A stretch of DNA of 64,000 bases from Myxococcales bacterium (lineage in GTDB: Bacteria; Myxococcota_A; Polyangia; Polyangiales; Houyiibacteriaceae). The stretch lies in assembly GCA_029863605.1 (NCBI GenBank), contig JAOTVB010000006.1, forward strand, positions 62,001 to 126,000, in the 5' to 3' direction. Each line of letters begins with the position of its first letter. Position 1 is the first letter of the stretch. A program made the translations under genes and the position numbers. Shown here piece by piece: positions 48,391 to 58,428 of this stretch. Below the pieces are notes generated by a model that was given only the letters and a program-made list of their open reading frames with translations, did not search any database and was not told the origin of the DNA.

Positions 48391-50520
48391 GTGCTCGATC
48401 AATTGAGATGGGTTCTTCCTTGCCCCAAGGGCTGCGAGGAACCGCTTGCCGACGAAGTGCGAGCAATCAACGTCCAAGTCACCGACGTGCGACCGACGGC
48501 CGTACACGCGGTCGGGACCCTGAGCGAGGGGTACCGGCTCTGCCTCTGGTCACGGGTTGCTTCGCGCGTTCTCATGCCGCTCGTAACATTCGAGGCCGCG
48601 GACGATACGGCGCTCTACGACACCCTGCGAGCCCTTTCCTGGTGGGAGCACTTCGACCCGACCCGGACGTTCGCCATCCGCAGCTCGCAGGCACCGCGAA
48701 GCTCGACCCCTTCGCACTACTGGATTCAACGGGCCAAGGACGCGATCGTCGATGCCTTTCGAGACCATGCAGGCACCCGTCCCAGTGTCGACAAGAAATC
48801 CCCGGATATCCAGTTTCACCTCCACATCGGCGAGAACACGCACGAGCTCGCGCTCGACTTCTCTGGCGAGGGGCTGCATCGTCGCGGCTACCGACAGAGT
48901 GGGGGTAGAGCACCACTCAAAGAGAACCTAGCGGCAGCGATTCTGTATCTCGCCGGTTGGCCCCGCGCCGCGAGTCGGGGGCTCAGCCTGGTCGACCCCA
49001 CCTGCGGGTCCGGCACCTTGCTGATCGAAGCGGCTTTGATGGCTACCCACTGTGCACCCGGATTGCTCCGTGCACGGTTCGGTTTCGAGAACTGGCTCGC
49101 GCATGATGACGCTCTCTTTCTAAAAGAACGAAACGAAGCTGTCGCCGCCCGAAAAGCGGACTGCCCCGCTGCGATCCATGGCTTTGACGCGTCCGAAACG
49201 GCTCTTTCGCATGCGCGCGAGAACCTCCGCGCCGCAGGAGTCGAAGAGCACGTCTCGCTAGCTCGTCAACCGGTTACCGAAATGAAAAAGCCCAGTGACC
49301 ACGGGATCGTTGTGTGCAATCCGCCCTACGGACACCGACTCGGAGAAGCGGGCACCTTGTTTCTCTTCTACCAATCCTTGGGCGACATCTTGAAGAGGGA
49401 GTTCGACGGTTGGACGGCATATGTGTTCGCGGCACAGGAAGGGAACCTCAAGCATCTCGGTCTCCGGCCTTCGCGAAAAACCGTCCTCTTCAACGGGGCC
49501 ATCGAGTGTCGTCTTTTAGAGATACCGATCGTCGGTGTGCCCAACGCCCACACGCAGGCACCAGGATGGAGAAAGCCAAGCGACAAAGCCGAAATGTTCG
49601 TCAACCGGATCAGAAAGAACCGGAAGAAGTGGGAGCGTTGGGCGAAACGAAACGACATCGACTGCTATCGACTCTATGACGCGGACATTCCCGAGTACGA
49701 CGTAGCAGTCGATCGTTACCAATCAAAAGCCGTCGTCCACATATATCAGCGCGCTCACCAAACCGAGGACGACCTCACAAAGCAGCGCATTCAAGACGTG
49801 CTGATCACCCTCCCGGAAACGCTCGGCATCTCTGGTGACGATGTGGTCGTCAAGGTTCGGCATCGCCACGACCAAGGCGATCAGTATGCCAGGCTCGCGG
49901 AACGAGAGAGCGAGCTCACCGTTGTCGAGGCTGGTCTGCGCTTCGTGGTGAATCTCGAAGATCGGATCGACACGGGCCTCTTTCTCGACCATCGCACTGT
50001 TCGTTCGTATGCCCGCAAACACTCTCGCGGCAAGCAAACCCTGAACTTGTTTGCGTATACGTGCTCCGTCAGTGTGGCGGCTGCCGTTGGGGGCGCCAGC
50101 CAAACGACCAGCGTCGACCTATCGAACACCTACCTCGATTGGGGGCGTCGCAATTTCGAAGCGAACGACCTCGACGCAAGGAAGCACCGATTCTTCCGAA
50201 GCGACGCCATGCGGTGGATCACCAAGAATAGAGATAAGTACGACTGGGTGTTCATCAACCCGCCCACGTTTTCCCGCTCCAAAAAGACCAAAGACGACTT
50301 CAACGTTCATCAGGACCACCCGGGGCTGATCGAACAAGCGATGCGATCGGTCCGCCCGGACGGAGAGCTACTCTTTACCACGCACGCGAAGTCCTTCCGC
50401 TTGGACAGAGCCATCGAGGAGCGCTACGCAGTCGAGGATTGCGGGAGCAAATTCGTTCCCGAAGATTTTGCACGCTCCCCCTTCGAAGCCTTCCGAATCC
50501 GCCGCCTGCCCGGCGGCTAG
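48391..50520 (+). CDS. rlmKL: bifunctional 23S rRNA methyltransferase RlmKL
   Basis: The 709-residue protein starts at GTG. It has an N-terminal THUMP-like region, a first methyltransferase domain with VCNPPYG (Asn310), and a second with [17 protein letters not shown] and [16 protein letters not shown] (Asn623). It methylates G2445 and G2069 of 23S rRNA. It is a housekeeping gene inside the sterol island, overlapping the convergent echA19 stop by 4 bases, which suggests the island was assembled around resident genes or the genes were inserted on either side. Confidence 0.92.
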   Translation: MLDQLRWVLPCPKGCEEPLADEVRAINVQVTDVRPTAVHAVGTLSEGYRLCLWSRVASRVLMPLVTFEAADDTALYDTLRALSWWEHFDPTRTFAIRSSQAPRSSTPSHYWIQRAKDAIVDAFRDHAGTRPSVDKKSPDIQFHLHIGENTHELALDFSGEGLHRRGYRQSGGRAPLKENLAAAILYLAGWPRAASRGLSLVDPTCGSGTLLIEAALMATHCAPGLLRARFGFENWLAHDDALFLKERNEAVAARKADCPAAIHGFDASETALSHARENLRAAGVEEHVSLARQPVTEMKKPSDHGIVVCNPPYGHRLGEAGTLFLFYQSLGDILKREFDGWTAYVFAAQEGNLKHLGLRPSRKTVLFNGAIECRLLEIPIVGVPNAHTQAPGWRKPSDKAEMFVNRIRKNRKKWERWAKRNDIDCYRLYDADIPEYDVAVDRYQSKAVVHIYQRAHQTEDDLTKQRIQDVLITLPETLGISGDDVVVKVRHRHDQGDQYARLAERESELTVVEAGLRFVVNLEDRIDTGLFLDHRTVRSYARKHSRGKQTLNLFAYTCSVSVAAAVGGASQTTSVDLSNTYLDWGRRNFEANDLDARKHRFFRSDAMRWITKNRDKYDWVFINPPTFSRSKKTKDDFNVHQDHPGLIEQAMRSVRPDGELLFTTHAKSFRLDRAIEERYAVEDCGSKFVPEDFARSPFEAFRIRRLPGG

Positions 50521-51308
50521 CGGCCTTTAAACTCGGGTTTCCTTTTCTCGGCAAAGGCGCGTGGGCCTTCTTTGGCGTCTTCGCTCATGAAGACCCGCAT
50601 CCCGATCTCCGCTTCGATCGGCAGCGCCTCTTTTTCGCGAAGGCACTCGGTCTCGCGAAGGGCCTGGAGGATCGCCTGAACCGCTACCGGACCGTTTCGC
50701 GCAATTCGATTCGCGATCTCCATCGCCTTGTCGAGGGCTTGGCCGTCGGGGGTGACGTGCCCGATCAAGCCGTAGCGGTGGGCCTCTTCCGCCGTCATCG
50801 TGCGGCCCGTGAGAAGCATGTCCGCCGCAATGGTATATGGAATCTGCCGTCGGAGGCGCACGGTCGATGCGCCGAGGGGGAAGAGCCCGAGCTTGACTTC
50901 CGCGACCCCAAACACGGCACTCTCCCCAGCGACGCGGATGTCGGTCGCCTGCAGAATCTCAGACCCACCCGCAATCGCGAAGCCTTCGACCGCTGCGACC
51001 AGCGGCTTCTTTAGGGTGAAGCCCTTGAGTAGAGACTTGATGTACGCCGGGTCGTGTTCGGATTCTTCGTATTGCTGGTCGACAGGCTTCTTGTTCATCG
51101 CCTTGAGGTCGGCTCCCGCACAGAAGTTGCCCCCCGCGCCGGTGAGGACTGCAACGCGGATTTCGTGGTTCTCGTTGATCTCGTCCCAGGCGTTCGACAT
51201 TCGATCCAGCATGTCGAGGGAAAGCGCGTTTCTCGCCTGCGGGCGGTTCATGGTCAGCACGAGCACATGGTCGTTCCGTTCGACCAAAAGATCAGGAGAG
51301 TCACTCAT
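50517..51308 (-). CDS. echA19: EchA19-like steroid enoyl-CoA hydratase
   Basis: The 263-residue crotonase has [15 protein letters not shown], the oxyanion helix [13 protein letters not shown], then [15 protein letters not shown] and [19 protein letters not shown]. These match EchA19, which hydrates the enoyl-CoA of sterol side chains. It lies 11 bases downstream of the amidohydrolase gene, so it is under operator site 5 on the minus strand. Confidence 0.88.
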   Translation of the reverse strand: MSDSPDLLVERNDHVLVLTMNRPQARNALSLDMLDRMSNAWDEINENHEIRVAVLTGAGGNFCAGADLKAMNKKPVDQQYEESEHDPAYIKSLLKGFTLKKPLVAAVEGFAIAGGSEILQATDIRVAGESAVFGVAEVKLGLFPLGASTVRLRRQIPYTIAADMLLTGRTMTAEEAHRYGLIGHVTPDGQALDKAMEIANRIARNGPVAVQAILQALRETECLREKEALPIEAEIGMRVFMSEDAKEGPRAFAEKRKPEFKGR

Positions 51309-51319
51309 CGATCGGGCTC

Positions 51320-52192
51320 CTATTCATCTAACTTGAAGACGCGAATCGCGTTGTCGCGGAGAAACTTAGGCCAAACGTTGTCTTTGAAGGGGACGTTTTG
51401 CATGTCGGTGAAGATGCGCTCGAGCGACAAGCCCATCGGAAAGTACCCGGCGTACATGATTTTGTCCGCTCCGCGCGTATTCGCGTAATGGATGATCTCC
51501 TTGGGATAGTGTTTGGGGGCAAAGGCGCTCGTGCTGTAGTAGAGGTTCGGATACTTGAGCATCAGTTTCACTGCGAGGTCGACCCATGGCTCACCACCAT
51601 GCCGCATGACGAACTTGAGCTCGGGAAAGAACCAGCACACCTCATCGATGTGCTCGACCTTCTGAGGTGCCATGGGAATGCGCGGGCCTGGCACACCCGT
51701 CGTGATGCAGATCGGAAGGTCGAGCTCGACGCAGGTCGCGTAGATCGGGTAATACCGTTTGTCGTTGATCGGGACCTGGGGGCAGAGGCCAGCGGGAAAG
51801 CCCGTGACGGCTTTGATGCCGTGCTCCTGGTGCAGACGCTTGATGGTGCGGACTTCGTTCATGCCGTTGTTGGGGTTGGCGCCGTATGACGGGAAGAATC
51901 GGCTGGGGTGATTTCGGCAAGCGTCCAGATTCGTGGAATTAGGCCCCGAGATTCCAAGCATCGCTCGCTCGATTCCCCATTTGTCCATCTCTCCGAGGGC
52001 ATACGCGACGTAATCTTCCTGCTCGTCGATCTCGGGGATCTCCTTGAACATGTACTGGGCCGGCATCTTGAAGACTTTCCGGCTCTCTTCGTCGAGAAGC
52101 AGCGGCTTGATGAACTCGTACCAACCGGCGGAATCTCCATCCGGGATGTTCATCATCAGGTCGATCGCTTTGAGATCACTCGGGATGGGCAT
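51320..52192 (-). CDS. amidohydrolase-2-family TIM barrel protein
   Basis: The 290-residue protein has a [12 protein letters not shown]-terminus (the metal HxH is absent here), then [36 protein letters not shown] and the end IRVFKLDE. This is the amidohydrolase-2 family, which includes decarboxylases and hydrolases of ring-cleavage products. The start at 52192 was chosen over a long extension; AAGGA lies ahead. It shares operator site 5 with hsaA and precedes echA19. Its sterol role is unknown. Confidence 0.75.
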   Translation of the reverse strand: MPIPSDLKAIDLMMNIPDGDSAGWYEFIKPLLLDEESRKVFKMPAQYMFKEIPEIDEQEDYVAYALGEMDKWGIERAMLGISGPNSTNLDACRNHPSRFFPSYGANPNNGMNEVRTIKRLHQEHGIKAVTGFPAGLCPQVPINDKRYYPIYATCVELDLPICITTGVPGPRIPMAPQKVEHIDEVCWFFPELKFVMRHGGEPWVDLAVKLMLKYPNLYYSTSAFAPKHYPKEIIHYANTRGADKIMYAGYFPMGLSLERIFTDMQNVPFKDNVWPKFLRDNAIRVFKLDE

Positions 52193-52271
52193 GAATTTGC
52201 GTCCTTTCCAGGTTGTAAACCCGGCCCTAAGATCAAGGGAAGGCAGACTGGACAGACCCCAGCCCATGAGC

Positions 52272-52285
52272 TAGAACATGTTCTA
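52272..52285. promoter_or_regulatory. KstR-type operator, site 5 (hsaA operon / amidohydrolase-echA19)
   Basis: TAGAACATGTTCTA is a perfect palindrome and the best match to TnnAACnnGTTnnA. It lies 41 bases upstream of hsaA (plus strand) and 80 bases upstream of the amidohydrolase gene (minus strand), so it may control both. Confidence 0.78.
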
Positions 52286-52325
52286 CTTATGGCCTGAGCG
52301 AGCCCGTCTGTAAAGCGGTGATTGC

Positions 52326-53570
52326 ATGACCCAGACCCACGCGACCCAGTCAGCTCGAGCATCCGACGGAGAACCCGAGATCGACGGAGATTTCAGCCCC
52401 ACCCCGACTCGCGACGAGCTCATCGAGCGAGCGCAAAAGCTAGCGCCAGCCCTTCGCGAGCGTGCGTCACACGCCGCTGAGCTTCGGAAGTTGCCGCAGG
52501 AGACCATCGACGACTTCCATCGCCTCGGCTTCTTCAAAGTGGTTCAGCCCAAGCGCTACGGGGGCTACGAGATGGACCCGTCGATCATTTTCGATCTCCA
52601 GCTCGAGCTAGGCCGCGGCTGTGCGTCGAGCGCTTGGGTATATGGAGTTCTCAACGTACACACTTGGCAGCTCGCGTTGTTTGCGCCAGAGGCGCAGGAC
52701 GAGGTCTGGAAAGACGATCCGACGACGCTCATCTCTTCTTCGTACATGCCGGTTGGAAAGGCCGAGTGGGTCGACGGTGGCGTCAAGCTGAGCGGACGAT
52801 GGTCGTTTTCGAGTGGATGCGATTTCGCCGACTGGGCGTTTCTCGGTGGATTCGTCCCGACCGAGGATGGAAAGCCCCCCGACATGCGGACCTTCCTCGT
52901 TCCGCGATCCGACTACGAAATCATCGACAACTGGTACACGTCGGGGCTTCGCGGCTCTGGCAGCAAGGATGTCGTCGTCGATGGGGCGTTCGTGCCCGAC
53001 CATCGGATGCACAAGTTCTCCGATGGTTTCAGGCAGAAGAGCCCTGGCAATGTGATCAATCCGTCGCCGGTTTTTCGCTACCCATTCGGTCAGATCCACG
53101 TGCGCTCTGTCTCAACCCCGGCCGTCGGTGCCGCCCTCGGCGCGCTCGATGCATACCTCGACTACATGAAGACCAAGGTCTCCCAGGCGACAGGCGGCAA
53201 AGCCAAGGACTCATATGCCAACAGTGTGATCGCAGCCGAATCGGCCGCGATCCTCGATCGGGAGGTGTTGGTGCTGCATCGCAACTTCGAGGAGATGTTC
53301 TCGTACCTCGAACGAGGCGAGAAGATCCCGGTCGAGCGACGGGTCCGCTTCAGAAGCGACTCGGCGCGAGCCGTCAACGCAGCCACCGAGGTCGTCGAGA
53401 ACCTGTTTGCGGCATGCGGTGCCCGTGCTGCCTTCGAAGACCATCCCGTGAACCGCCACTTTCAGGACATCCACGCCATCCGGCTTCACCACGCCAACGG
53501 GCCCGACACTCCGGCGGCGAATTTTGGCGGGGTGCTCTTCGGCGCAAAGAACACGGATTTCTTTATCTGA
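52326..53570 (+). CDS. hsaA: HsaA: 3-HSA hydroxylase oxygenase component
   Basis: The 414-residue acyl-CoA-dehydrogenase-fold flavin monooxygenase shows LPQETIDDFHRLGFFKVVQP, GRGCASSAWVYGVLNVHTW and WYTSGLRGSGSKDVVVDGAF (about 200-219). HsaA hydroxylates 3-HSA at C4 to the catechol 3,4-DHSA using reduced flavin from HsaB. HsaB is not in the window. It opens an eight-gene operon hsaA-hsaD-hsaE-hsaG-hsaF-ACAD-ACAD-SDR controlled by site 5. Confidence 0.92.
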   Translation: MTQTHATQSARASDGEPEIDGDFSPTPTRDELIERAQKLAPALRERASHAAELRKLPQETIDDFHRLGFFKVVQPKRYGGYEMDPSIIFDLQLELGRGCASSAWVYGVLNVHTWQLALFAPEAQDEVWKDDPTTLISSSYMPVGKAEWVDGGVKLSGRWSFSSGCDFADWAFLGGFVPTEDGKPPDMRTFLVPRSDYEIIDNWYTSGLRGSGSKDVVVDGAFVPDHRMHKFSDGFRQKSPGNVINPSPVFRYPFGQIHVRSVSTPAVGAALGALDAYLDYMKTKVSQATGGKAKDSYANSVIAAESAAILDREVLVLHRNFEEMFSYLERGEKIPVERRVRFRSDSARAVNAATEVVENLFAACGARAAFEDHPVNRHFQDIHAIRLHHANGPDTPAANFGGVLFGAKNTDFFI

Positions 53571-53604
53571 GCAAGCCTTTCGGGCCTGCATCACGGTGGT
53601 GTCA

Positions 53605-54441
53605 ATGGTCGTAGAAGCAGTTCCCGAAGGGAAATACGCGGACGTCAACGGTGACATCACGATGCATTACCACGACGTTGGCGCCGCCGATCGTGGCGTC
53701 GTGCTTTTCATCCACGGGAGCGGCCCTGGGGCGAGCGGCTGGAGCAACTTCAAGGGGAATTACCCTTTTCTCGTCGAGCACGGCTACCGCGCGATCGTGC
53801 CCGACACCATGGGGTATGGGTACTCGACCAAGCCAGAGGCGGGGACGTTCACGCTCGATGACATAGCGGCGCAGTACAAGGGGCTCCTCGACGCGCTTCG
53901 GGTGAGCCAGGTCACCCTCGTCGGCAACTCGCAGGGTGGGGCGATCGCCATCACGATGGCGCTCAACTACCCCGAGATGATCGAAAAGCTGGTGCTCATG
54001 GCACCTGGGGCGCTCGAGACGAGGGAGACTTACATGGAGATGGAGGGCATCAAAGCGATGATTCGTGTCCTCTACAAGGAAGGCATCAGCAAAGAGACGA
54101 TGCGGAGGGTCTTCTCCCTACAACTCCATGACGAGTCGAAGATCACCGAGCAGGTCATCGAAGAACGCTACCAAGTCGCGCTCACCCAGCACAAAGACAA
54201 CATCGCGCGCATCCAGGTGGCCAATCAGGAAGACCGACTGTCCGAGATTGAGTGCCCGGTGCTTTGCTTCTGGGGCGCCAACGACAAATTCTGTCCGCCG
54301 ACCGGCGCTCCGAAGATTGCGTCGCGATGCGCAAACGCACGGACGATCCTGATTTCCAGCTGCGGCCACTGGGTGATGGTCGAGTACCCCAAGCTCTTCA
54401 ACGAGCTCACCCTGAAGTTTCTAAACGACGACCTAGGCTAA
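53605..54441 (+). CDS. hsaD: HsaD: 4,9-DSHA C-C hydrolase
   Basis: The 278-residue alpha/beta hydrolase of the meta-cleavage-product type has FIHGSGPGASGWSNF (oxyanion loop), Ser109 in VGNSQGGA, Asp226 and His254 (CGHWVMVE). HsaD cleaves the ring A meta-fission product 4,9-DSHA, giving HIP plus 2-hydroxyhexa-2,4-dienoate. The ATG at 53605 was selected over an extension into hsaA. The gene that should make its substrate, hsaC, is missing between hsaA and hsaD. Confidence 0.92.
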   Translation: MVVEAVPEGKYADVNGDITMHYHDVGAADRGVVLFIHGSGPGASGWSNFKGNYPFLVEHGYRAIVPDTMGYGYSTKPEAGTFTLDDIAAQYKGLLDALRVSQVTLVGNSQGGAIAITMALNYPEMIEKLVLMAPGALETRETYMEMEGIKAMIRVLYKEGISKETMRRVFSLQLHDESKITEQVIEERYQVALTQHKDNIARIQVANQEDRLSEIECPVLCFWGANDKFCPPTGAPKIASRCANARTILISSCGHWVMVEYPKLFNELTLKFLNDDLG

Positions 54442-54460
54442 AAGGGAACAGTCCCCTTTT
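54440..54460 (+). repeat. short dispersed repeat, copy 2
   Basis: AAAAGGGAACAGTCCCC plus TTTT forms a small hairpin with a T-rich end between hsaD and hsaE. It matches copy 1 at 20477-20497 in 19 of 21 positions. It may act as a weak terminator or mRNA processing site, reducing the downstream part of the operon; this is a guess. Confidence 0.55.
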
Positions 54461-54472
54461 TACAGGGATTGA

Positions 54473-55282
54473 ATGATCGACATGGACGACGCTGCACGCA
54501 AAGCAAGAATCGCCGAGCTCGGAGACGAGCTCTACGATGCGCTTCGCGCCCGTCGAACTTTGTTGCCCCTCACGGAACGCTGGCCCGACATCACGATTGA
54601 AGATGCCTATCATGTCTCGCTTCGGATGGTGAACCGCCGTATCAACGACGACGGCGAGAGGATCATCGGCAAGAAGATTGGAGTGACGAGTAGGGCGGTT
54701 CAGGAGATGCTCGGAGTCTTTCAGCCGGACTTCGGGTATCTCACCGACAGAATGGTCTACCCCAACGGCGGGCCAATGCCGATCAGCGAACAACTGATCC
54801 AGCCGCGTGCCGAAGGAGAGATCGCGTTCAAGCTCAAGGCCGACTTGCATGGCCCGGGCGTGACCAACGACGATGTCGTCGGTGCGACCGACTACGTCAT
54901 GGCCTGCTTCGAAGTGGTCGACAGTCGGGTTCACGACTGGAAGGTGAAGATACAAGACACGGTTGCCGACAACGCGAGCTGTGGACTCTTCGTCCTCGGA
55001 GACGAGCACGCGGACCCAAAGGGGCTCGATTTCCCGAACCTCGAGATGCGGGTCTACAAGAATGGCGGGTTTTTGAGCGAAGGATTGGGCTCGGCAGCGC
55101 TCGGCTCCCCGCTCAATTGCGTGAGCTGGCTGGCCAATACATTGTCCGAATTCGGGATTACTTTGAACGCCGGTGACGTGGTGCTGTCCGGTTCTCTCGT
55201 ACCCTTGGAGCCGGTCGTGGCGGGAGATGAAATGCATCTCGAAGTCGAGGGAGTTGGAACGGCGGCCGTGCGGTTCACATAG
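54473..55282 (+). CDS. hsaE: HsaE: 2-hydroxyhexa-2,4-dienoate hydratase
   Basis: The 269-residue hydratase of the 2-keto-4-pentenoate hydratase family shows KKIGVTSRAVQEMLGVFQPDFG (about 65-86), PRAEGEIAFKL with the metal-binding Glu residues, and VLSGSLVPLEPVVAGD. It hydrates the ring A fragment to 4-hydroxy-2-oxohexanoate, the substrate of HsaF. It lies 31 bases downstream of hsaD after the repeat, and 14 bases before hsaG. Confidence 0.92.
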   Translation: MIDMDDAARKARIAELGDELYDALRARRTLLPLTERWPDITIEDAYHVSLRMVNRRINDDGERIIGKKIGVTSRAVQEMLGVFQPDFGYLTDRMVYPNGGPMPISEQLIQPRAEGEIAFKLKADLHGPGVTNDDVVGATDYVMACFEVVDSRVHDWKVKIQDTVADNASCGLFVLGDEHADPKGLDFPNLEMRVYKNGGFLSEGLGSAALGSPLNCVSWLANTLSEFGITLNAGDVVLSGSLVPLEPVVAGDEMHLEVEGVGTAAVRFT

Positions 55283-55296
55283 GAGCGATGCAATAG

Positions 55297-56193
55297 ATGA
55301 CCACCAAGTTGAAAGCAGCAATCATCGGGTCCGGCAACATTGGGACCGATCTGCTCTACAAGGCACTTCGAAGCGAGATCATCGAGCCGGTCTGGATGGT
55401 CGGCATCGATCCGGCATCCGAAGGCCTAAAGCGTGCCAAAGAGCTCGGTCTCAAGACGACGTCGGATGGGGTCAAGGGTCTCGAGCCGCACATAGACGAC
55501 GACGAGGTGCGGATCGCCTGGGACGCGACGAGCGCGTCCGTCCACGAGTCCAATAACGACCTGATGAAGAAGCACGACGTCAAGATGGTCGACCTGACAC
55601 CCGCTGCAATCGGTCCGTTTTGCGTGCCGCCGGTCAACCTCGAAGCGATGATGGGCCGCAATGAGCAAAACGTGAACATGGTGACCTGCGGGGGGCAGGC
55701 GACGATCCCGATGGTAGCAGCCGTGAGCCGTGTGCAGCCGGTCGAGTACGGCGAGATCATCGCGACCGTCGCTTCGAAGTCCGCCGGCCCCGGCACACGC
55801 AAAAACATCGACGAGTTCACCCGCACCACGGCCAAGGGCGTCGAGGTCGTTGGTGGAGCCGATCGCGGCAAGGCTATCATCATCATCAATCCGGCCGAGC
55901 CACCTCTCATCATGCGGGATACGATTCACTGTTTGACCAAGGACCCTCCGAAAGAGGCAGAGATCATCGAATCAGCCAACCAGATGGTCGCGGAGGTACA
56001 AAAGTACGTGCCCGGTTATACGCTCAAGAACGGGCCGGTCTTCGACGGGAATCGCGTATCGTTCTTCATGGAGGTCGAGGGGCTCGGAGACTTCCTACCC
56101 AAGTATGCGGGCAACCTCGACATCATGACGGCCGCGGGGCTCCGAACCGCTGAGCTGATCGCCGAAGAAATTTTGCGTGCGGAGGCAGCATGA
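55297..56193 (+). CDS. hsaG: HsaG: acylating propionaldehyde/acetaldehyde dehydrogenase
   Basis: The 298-residue acylating aldehyde dehydrogenase has the NAD site [14 protein letters not shown] and nucleophile Cys131 in [10 protein letters not shown]. It converts the aldehyde released by HsaF to propionyl-CoA (or acetyl-CoA), channelled through the HsaF-HsaG complex. The hsaF ATG overlaps its stop by 4 bases. Confidence 0.95.
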   Translation: MTTKLKAAIIGSGNIGTDLLYKALRSEIIEPVWMVGIDPASEGLKRAKELGLKTTSDGVKGLEPHIDDDEVRIAWDATSASVHESNNDLMKKHDVKMVDLTPAAIGPFCVPPVNLEAMMGRNEQNVNMVTCGGQATIPMVAAVSRVQPVEYGEIIATVASKSAGPGTRKNIDEFTRTTAKGVEVVGGADRGKAIIIINPAEPPLIMRDTIHCLTKDPPKEAEIIESANQMVAEVQKYVPGYTLKNGPVFDGNRVSFFMEVEGLGDFLPKYAGNLDIMTAAGLRTAELIAEEILRAEAA

Positions 56194-57218
56194 ATCTCGA
56201 AGGCAAGAAAGTCACGCTTCACGACATGAGCCTACGCGATGGAATGCATCCGCAGCGCCATCAGCTCACGACCGCTCAAATGGTCGAGGTTGCGACCGCG
56301 CTCGACGAGGCGGGCGTGCCACTGATCGAGGTGAGTCACGGCGACGGCCTTGGTGGCGGCTCGGTCAACTACGGCTTCCCGGCTGCAAGTGATGAAGAAT
56401 ACCTTCGTGCCGTCGTTCCCAAGATGAAGAAAGCGAAGATTTCGGCTCTACTTCTTCCGGGCATTGGCACGGTCGATCACTTGCGGATGGCCCACGACTG
56501 CGGCGTGCACACGATACGCGTCGCGACCCACTGCACCGAAGCCGACGTCTCGGAGCAGCACATTGCGCTCGGGCGCAAGATGGACATGGACACGGTAGGG
56601 TTCTTGATGATGGCCCACATGATTCCAGCAGAGGAGCTGCTCGTGCAGGCCAAGCTGATGGAGAGTTACGGCGCGAACTGCATCTACATCACCGACTCGG
56701 CCGGCTACATGCTGCCCGATCACGTGATCGATCGTGTCGGCATCCTTCGTCGAGAGCTCGAGGCCGATACCGAGGTTGGCTTCCACGGGCATCACAACAT
56801 GCACATGGGGGTGGCGAATTCTCTCGCAGCGATCGAAGCGGGGGCCGCGCGGGTCGACGGTTCGGCCGCAGGCATGGGGGCGGGCGCTGGCAATACGCCT
56901 CTCGAAATCTTCGTGGCCGTGCTTCACCGCATGGGCGTCGAGACTGGGATCGACATGTGGAAGCTCATGGATGTCGCTGAAGACATCGTTTATCCGTTGA
57001 TGACTCACAAAGTCCGGGCGGACCGCGATTCGCTCACGCTTGGTTACGCCGGCGTGTATTCGTCGTTCCTGCTTTTCGCCAAGCGGGCGGCCGTCAAGTA
57101 CGGCCTCAAGTCGACGGACATTCTCGTCGAGCTCGGCCGACTGAAGACGGTTGGTGGCCAAGAAGACATGATCGAAGACGTGGCGCTCGACATGAAAAAG
57201 GCCGGCGCTGCGGAGTGA
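56190..57218 (+). CDS. hsaF: HsaF: 4-hydroxy-2-oxovalerate/hexanoate aldolase
   Basis: The 342-residue aldolase has the DRE-TIM signature [15 protein letters not shown] and the metal site [13 protein letters not shown]. It splits 4-hydroxy-2-oxohexanoate to pyruvate and propanal. Order hsaE-hsaG-hsaF matches actinobacterial steroid loci and also biphenyl-type operons, but the setting favours steroid use. Next gene starts 4 bases later. Confidence 0.94.
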   Translation: MNLEGKKVTLHDMSLRDGMHPQRHQLTTAQMVEVATALDEAGVPLIEVSHGDGLGGGSVNYGFPAASDEEYLRAVVPKMKKAKISALLLPGIGTVDHLRMAHDCGVHTIRVATHCTEADVSEQHIALGRKMDMDTVGFLMMAHMIPAEELLVQAKLMESYGANCIYITDSAGYMLPDHVIDRVGILRRELEADTEVGFHGHHNMHMGVANSLAAIEAGAARVDGSAAGMGAGAGNTPLEIFVAVLHRMGVETGIDMWKLMDVAEDIVYPLMTHKVRADRDSLTLGYAGVYSSFLLFAKRAAVKYGLKSTDILVELGRLKTVGGQEDMIEDVALDMKKAGAAE

Positions 57219-57222
57219 GTGC

Positions 57223-58428
57223 GTGAGCGATCTGAACATATTTCGAGAGGAGGCCCGAGCCTGGATTCGAGAGAACGCCCCGAGGTCGCTTTGGGGGACG
57301 AGCGGCAGCGGGCCTTTCGAGGGATACTGGGGCGGCTCAAAGGATCTCGAGGCGGATCCGGACATTCTCGGGTGGCGCGATCGCGGCATTGAAAAGGGCT
57401 GGACTGCGCCTAGCTGGCCCAAAGAATACGGCGGTGGCGGTCTAAGCGTGGCGCACGAGCAGATCATCCACGAAGAGCTCAAGGCGATCGGTGTGCCGCG
57501 ACCGATCGCGGGGCAGGGTCTCGCGATGTTCGGTCCGGTCCTCTTGCAGTACGGCAACGACGAGCAGCGGGCCGAGCACCTGCCCAAGATCGCGCGCGGC
57601 GAAGTTCGATGGTGCCAAGGTTACTCCGAACCCAATGCCGGCTCCGACCTTGCGAATCTGCAGCTGAGGGCCGAGCGCGACGGAGACGAGTTCGTCCTTA
57701 ACGGACAGAAAGTCTGGACATCGCACGCCCACCTGAGCGATTGGATCTACTGCCTCGCGCGAACCAACCCAAAGGCGCCAAAGAAACAGATGGGAATCTC
57801 GATACTCCTCGCAGACCTTGGCACGCCAGGCATCACCGTTCGGCGGATCGACCTAATCAGTGGGTATTCGCCGTTTTGTGAAACCTTCTTCGACGATGCG
57901 CGCGTGCCGGCTAAGAACTTGGTCGGCGAGCTCGACGAAGGCTGGACGATTGCCAAGGCGATCCTCGGGCACGAGCGTTCGTCGATCGGCCGCTCGATAG
58001 CTCGGCAGCCGGGCTCGGCAGAACGAGAGGTGGTGGCGCGTGCGCGCAAGCACCTGGGTGTCGGCCATGGGCCTATTCCAGATCCTCTGCTTCGAGACGA
58101 GGTTGCAGGTCTTGGAATGCTCGAAGAGGCATTTCACCTGACGCTCGCGCGCATAGAGCAGAGCTCGAAAAGCGGCACGCCCGGTCCGGAGGGCTCGATC
58201 TCGAAGATCGTGGGCAGTGAGCTCAAACAGAAACGGTTCGAGCTTGGAATGAAAGTGGCGGGCATTCTGGGGCTTGGATGGGAAGGTCCTGGGTTCGACG
58301 ACGACGACCTCGAGTACACCCGAGACTGGTTGCGGTCACGTGCCACGACGATCGAGGGCGGCTCGTCCGAGATCCAAAAGAACATCGTGTCCAAGCGCGT
58401 GCTTGGTTTGCCAGAGGGGAAGAAATGA
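57223..58428 (+). CDS. acyl-CoA dehydrogenase, long subunit
   Basis: The 401-residue dehydrogenase starts at GTG, with CQGYSEPNAGSDLANLQ, KVWTSHAHLSDW and the C-terminal TTIEGGSSEIQKNIVSKRVLG (about 375-395), which keeps an IEGG-type loop. It overlaps the next dehydrogenase gene by 4 bases. With the following short subunit it forms a third pair of the window. Side-chain beta-oxidation (FadE26/27 or FadE28/29 type) is the likely role; I cannot tell which. Confidence 0.83.
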   Translation: MSDLNIFREEARAWIRENAPRSLWGTSGSGPFEGYWGGSKDLEADPDILGWRDRGIEKGWTAPSWPKEYGGGGLSVAHEQIIHEELKAIGVPRPIAGQGLAMFGPVLLQYGNDEQRAEHLPKIARGEVRWCQGYSEPNAGSDLANLQLRAERDGDEFVLNGQKVWTSHAHLSDWIYCLARTNPKAPKKQMGISILLADLGTPGITVRRIDLISGYSPFCETFFDDARVPAKNLVGELDEGWTIAKAILGHERSSIGRSIARQPGSAEREVVARARKHLGVGHGPIPDPLLRDEVAGLGMLEEAFHLTLARIEQSSKSGTPGPEGSISKIVGSELKQKRFELGMKVAGILGLGWEGPGFDDDDLEYTRDWLRSRATTIEGGSSEIQKNIVSKRVLGLPEGKK

